60,120 bases of DNA from Ruegeria arenilitoris (lineage in GTDB: Bacteria; Pseudomonadota; Alphaproteobacteria; Rhodobacterales; Rhodobacteraceae), in NCBI RefSeq assembly GCF_013031355.1, contig NZ_WPZO01000016.1:1-60120 (forward strand), read 5' to 3'. The notes under the pieces were generated by a model. That model saw nothing but the letters and a program-made list of their open reading frames with translations. It had not been told where the DNA came from and did not search any database. This document shows, one piece after another, positions 58,484 to 60,120 of this stretch. How positions within the stretch are numbered: position 1 is the stretch's first letter; every line of letters begins with the position of its first letter. A program made the position numbers and the translations under genes.

Positions 58484-59944
58484 ATGGCAATATCGGTCGA
58501 CACATTCTTTCTTGAGCTGAACGGGCAAGGCACGCTGCAGGCACAGATCCAGCAGATGATTGCCGAAGGTATCCTGTCTGGCAGGTTTCATGTTGGGGAA
58601 AAGCTGCCCTCGTCCCGCAAACTGGCGGCGCATCTGGGCGTCAGCCGGATCACGGTGACGCTGGCCTATACCGAACTGCTAGCCAATGACTACCTGACCG
58701 CCAAAGGTCGGTCGGGGTATTATGTCTCGCAAAACGCGCCGGTGCCGCCGAAATACACGCCCGTCCAGCGCGGCACCGAGATCGTGGATTGGGACGCGGC
58801 ACTGGCTCGGCGATTTTCGGGGCGTGATGTGTTGTCGAAACCGGCCGACTGGCGCGACTATCGCTATCCGTTCATCTATGGGCAGGCCGACCGAACCCTG
58901 TTCGACCACGCCAATTGGCGCCTGTGCGCCGTGCGGGCGTTGGGCCACAAGGATTTCGATTCCCTGACCGCCGACTACGTCGATCAGGACGATCCGTTGC
59001 TGGTCGAGTTCATCGCCCGCCACACCCTGCCCCGCCGCGGTATCGCCGCCCGGCCCGAAGAGATTCTGATCACCATGGGCGCGCAGAACGCGCTGTGGCT
59101 CGCTTCGCGCATCCTGCTGACCCACAACCGGACGGCGGTGATCGAGGACCCGAGCTATTACGCCCTGCGCAGCCTGTTGGAGGTATGGGATTGCAACGTC
59201 ACCCCGCTGCCGGTGGATCGCGATGGTTTGCCGCCGGACGCGCTGCCCGACGACACCGACGTCATCTTCACCACACCCAGCCACCAAAGCCCCACGACCT
59301 CGACCATGCCGGTGGATCGCCGAACCAAACTGCTGGAGCGCGCGCGGGAACTGGACGCGATGGTGGTCGAGGACGACTATGAATTTGAAATGGCCTTTCT
59401 GGGTGCACCCTCCCCGGCGCTGAAGTCGATGGACCGGGATGGGCGGGTGATCTATGTGGGCAGCTTCTCGAAATCGCTGTTTCCTGGATTGCGGCTTGGC
59501 TACATGGTCGGGTCCGAGCCGTTCATCCGCGAAGCCCGCGCACTGCGGTCGCTGGTGCTGCGTCATCCGCCGGGTCATATTCAGCGCACGGCGGCCTATT
59601 TCCTGTCGCTGGGCCATTACGACGCGCAGATCAGGCGCATGTCCAAGGTTCTGGCACAGCGGCGCGAAGCGCTGGACAACGCGGTGGAGGAACACGGGCT
59701 GACCGTGGCCGGGCGCGGCATTCTGGGCGGGTCTTCTTTGTGGATGTCCGCGCCGGAACATGTCGACACAACCCGACTGGCCCGCGCGTTGCAGGACCAG
59801 AGCGTCCACATCGAGCCCGGCGCGCCGTTCTTTTCGGGGCCGGATCGGCCGCAGAATTTTTATCGCCTCGGCTATTCCTCGATTCGGCAGGACCGCATCG
59901 CGCCGGGTGTGAAACTGATCGCTGATGCCATTCGCGCCGTCTGA
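58484..59944 (+). CDS. tauR: Taurine-responsive MocR-type regulator TauR
   Basis: 486 residues. N-terminal GntR-type winged HTH (LPSSRKLAAHLGVSRITVTLAYTEL), then an aminotransferase-like domain with the PLP lysine in GSFSKSLFPG (Lys330). The arrangement matches the MocR subfamily. The next gene is xsc, with TauR-type repeats between them, so it should be the taurine utilisation regulator TauR. No ribosome-binding site lies before the ATG. Confidence 0.92.
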   Translation: MAISVDTFFLELNGQGTLQAQIQQMIAEGILSGRFHVGEKLPSSRKLAAHLGVSRITVTLAYTELLANDYLTAKGRSGYYVSQNAPVPPKYTPVQRGTEIVDWDAALARRFSGRDVLSKPADWRDYRYPFIYGQADRTLFDHANWRLCAVRALGHKDFDSLTADYVDQDDPLLVEFIARHTLPRRGIAARPEEILITMGAQNALWLASRILLTHNRTAVIEDPSYYALRSLLEVWDCNVTPLPVDRDGLPPDALPDDTDVIFTTPSHQSPTTSTMPVDRRTKLLERARELDAMVVEDDYEFEMAFLGAPSPALKSMDRDGRVIYVGSFSKSLFPGLRLGYMVGSEPFIREARALRSLVLRHPPGHIQRTAAYFLSLGHYDAQIRRMSKVLAQRREALDNAVEEHGLTVAGRGILGGSSLWMSAPEHVDTTRLARALQDQSVHIEPGAPFFSGPDRPQNFYRLGYSSIRQDRIAPGVKLIADAIRAV

Positions 59945-59951
59945 CGCGACT

Positions 59952-59984
59952 CTGGACCTATTCCGCCGCATATTCTGGCCCTAA
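59952..59984 (+). promoter_or_regulatory. TauR-type direct repeats upstream of xsc
   Basis: CTGGACCTAT (59952-59961) and CTGGCCCTAA (59975-59984) are direct repeats 23 bases apart on the plus strand, each with one or two changes from CTGGACYTAA. They lie about 85 to 117 bases before xsc, a suitable place for an activator. Confidence 0.65.
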
Positions 59985-60068
59985 CGCCGCCCGGTCCCTT
60001 GCGCCTAAACCGTATTCAAAGGCTGGGCTGAGCCCGGTTCCACCCACCTATGCGCGGAGAACACTCAG

Positions 60069-60120
60069 ATGAAAATGACCACGGAAGAGGCCTTTGTTAA
60101 GGTTCTGCAGCTTCACGGTA
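60069..60120 (+). CDS. xsc: Sulfoacetaldehyde acetyltransferase, N-terminal fragment
   Basis: Seventeen codons, MKMTTEEAFVKVLQLHG, are the start of Xsc, the thiamine-diphosphate enzyme that turns sulfoacetaldehyde and phosphate into acetyl phosphate and sulfite in taurine breakdown. GGAGA lies 11 bases before the ATG. It follows tauR by 124 bases. The gene leaves the window, so most of it cannot be checked. Confidence 0.85.
   Translation, partial: MKMTTEEAFVKVLQLHG

Overview
The window looks like a chromosomal segment of a marine alphaproteobacterium of the Roseobacter group (Rhodobacterales). The grounds are high GC content, protein sequences typical of Ruegeria/Phaeobacter-like bacteria, FnrL-controlled cbb3 oxidase genes, a TrcR (DUF1013) gene, and a TauR/xsc taurine locus. 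I see no phage, transposase, integrase, tRNA, rRNA or CRISPR array. Apart from a few AT-richer accessory genes it is core genome.

Bases 1-21553 hold the transcription/translation cluster, almost all on the minus strand: tuf (partial), fusA, rpsG, rpsL; then rpoC, rpoB, rplL, rplJ; rplA, rplK; nusG, secE. The usual run is split by unrelated genes: a glycosyltransferase, an EamA exporter and a NADAR two-gene unit between rpsL and rpoC; a phosphotransferase-like gene between rplJ and rplA; and two tandem exported paralogues between rplK and nusG. Terminators and sigma70-type promoters can be read at several of the resulting operon ends.

Bases 21560-34114 form a microaerobic respiration island: ccoGHIS (copper handling and assembly of the oxidase), ccoNOQP (the cbb3 oxidase), a universal stress protein, a GlsB-like protein, fnrL and hemN. 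Three near-perfect FNR boxes lie upstream of ccoG, between ccoN and the stress gene, and between fnrL and hemN. A LysR regulator and a divergent 45-residue ORF sit between ccoNOQP and ccoGHIS.

Bases 34291-48198 hold an EF-G-like GTPase with a degenerate switch region, a DUF995-like exported protein, the yejABEF peptide importer, a membrane-anchored cytochrome c, pheA, a GNAT enzyme, a SRPBCC protein, nudC and a CpdB-like nucleotidase. Bases 48203-60120 hold the SRP RNA with its promoter, an alpha/beta hydrolase, a cobalamin riboswitch driving a small Cys-rich protein of unknown function, a tyrosine phosphatase-like gene, dnaX-ybaB-recR, accessory genes, an RNase T2, trcR, an ArsR/permease pair with a palindromic operator, and tauR followed by the start of xsc with matching TauR-type repeats in front of both.

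The items I consider most worth following up are the riboswitch-controlled Cys protein, the probable leaderless hemN promoter, the EF-G-like protein lacking the catalytic His, the small ORF inside the cco island, the NADAR pair and the RNase T2 with a Glu-to-Gln change. No database search was run; family names come from recognised motifs.
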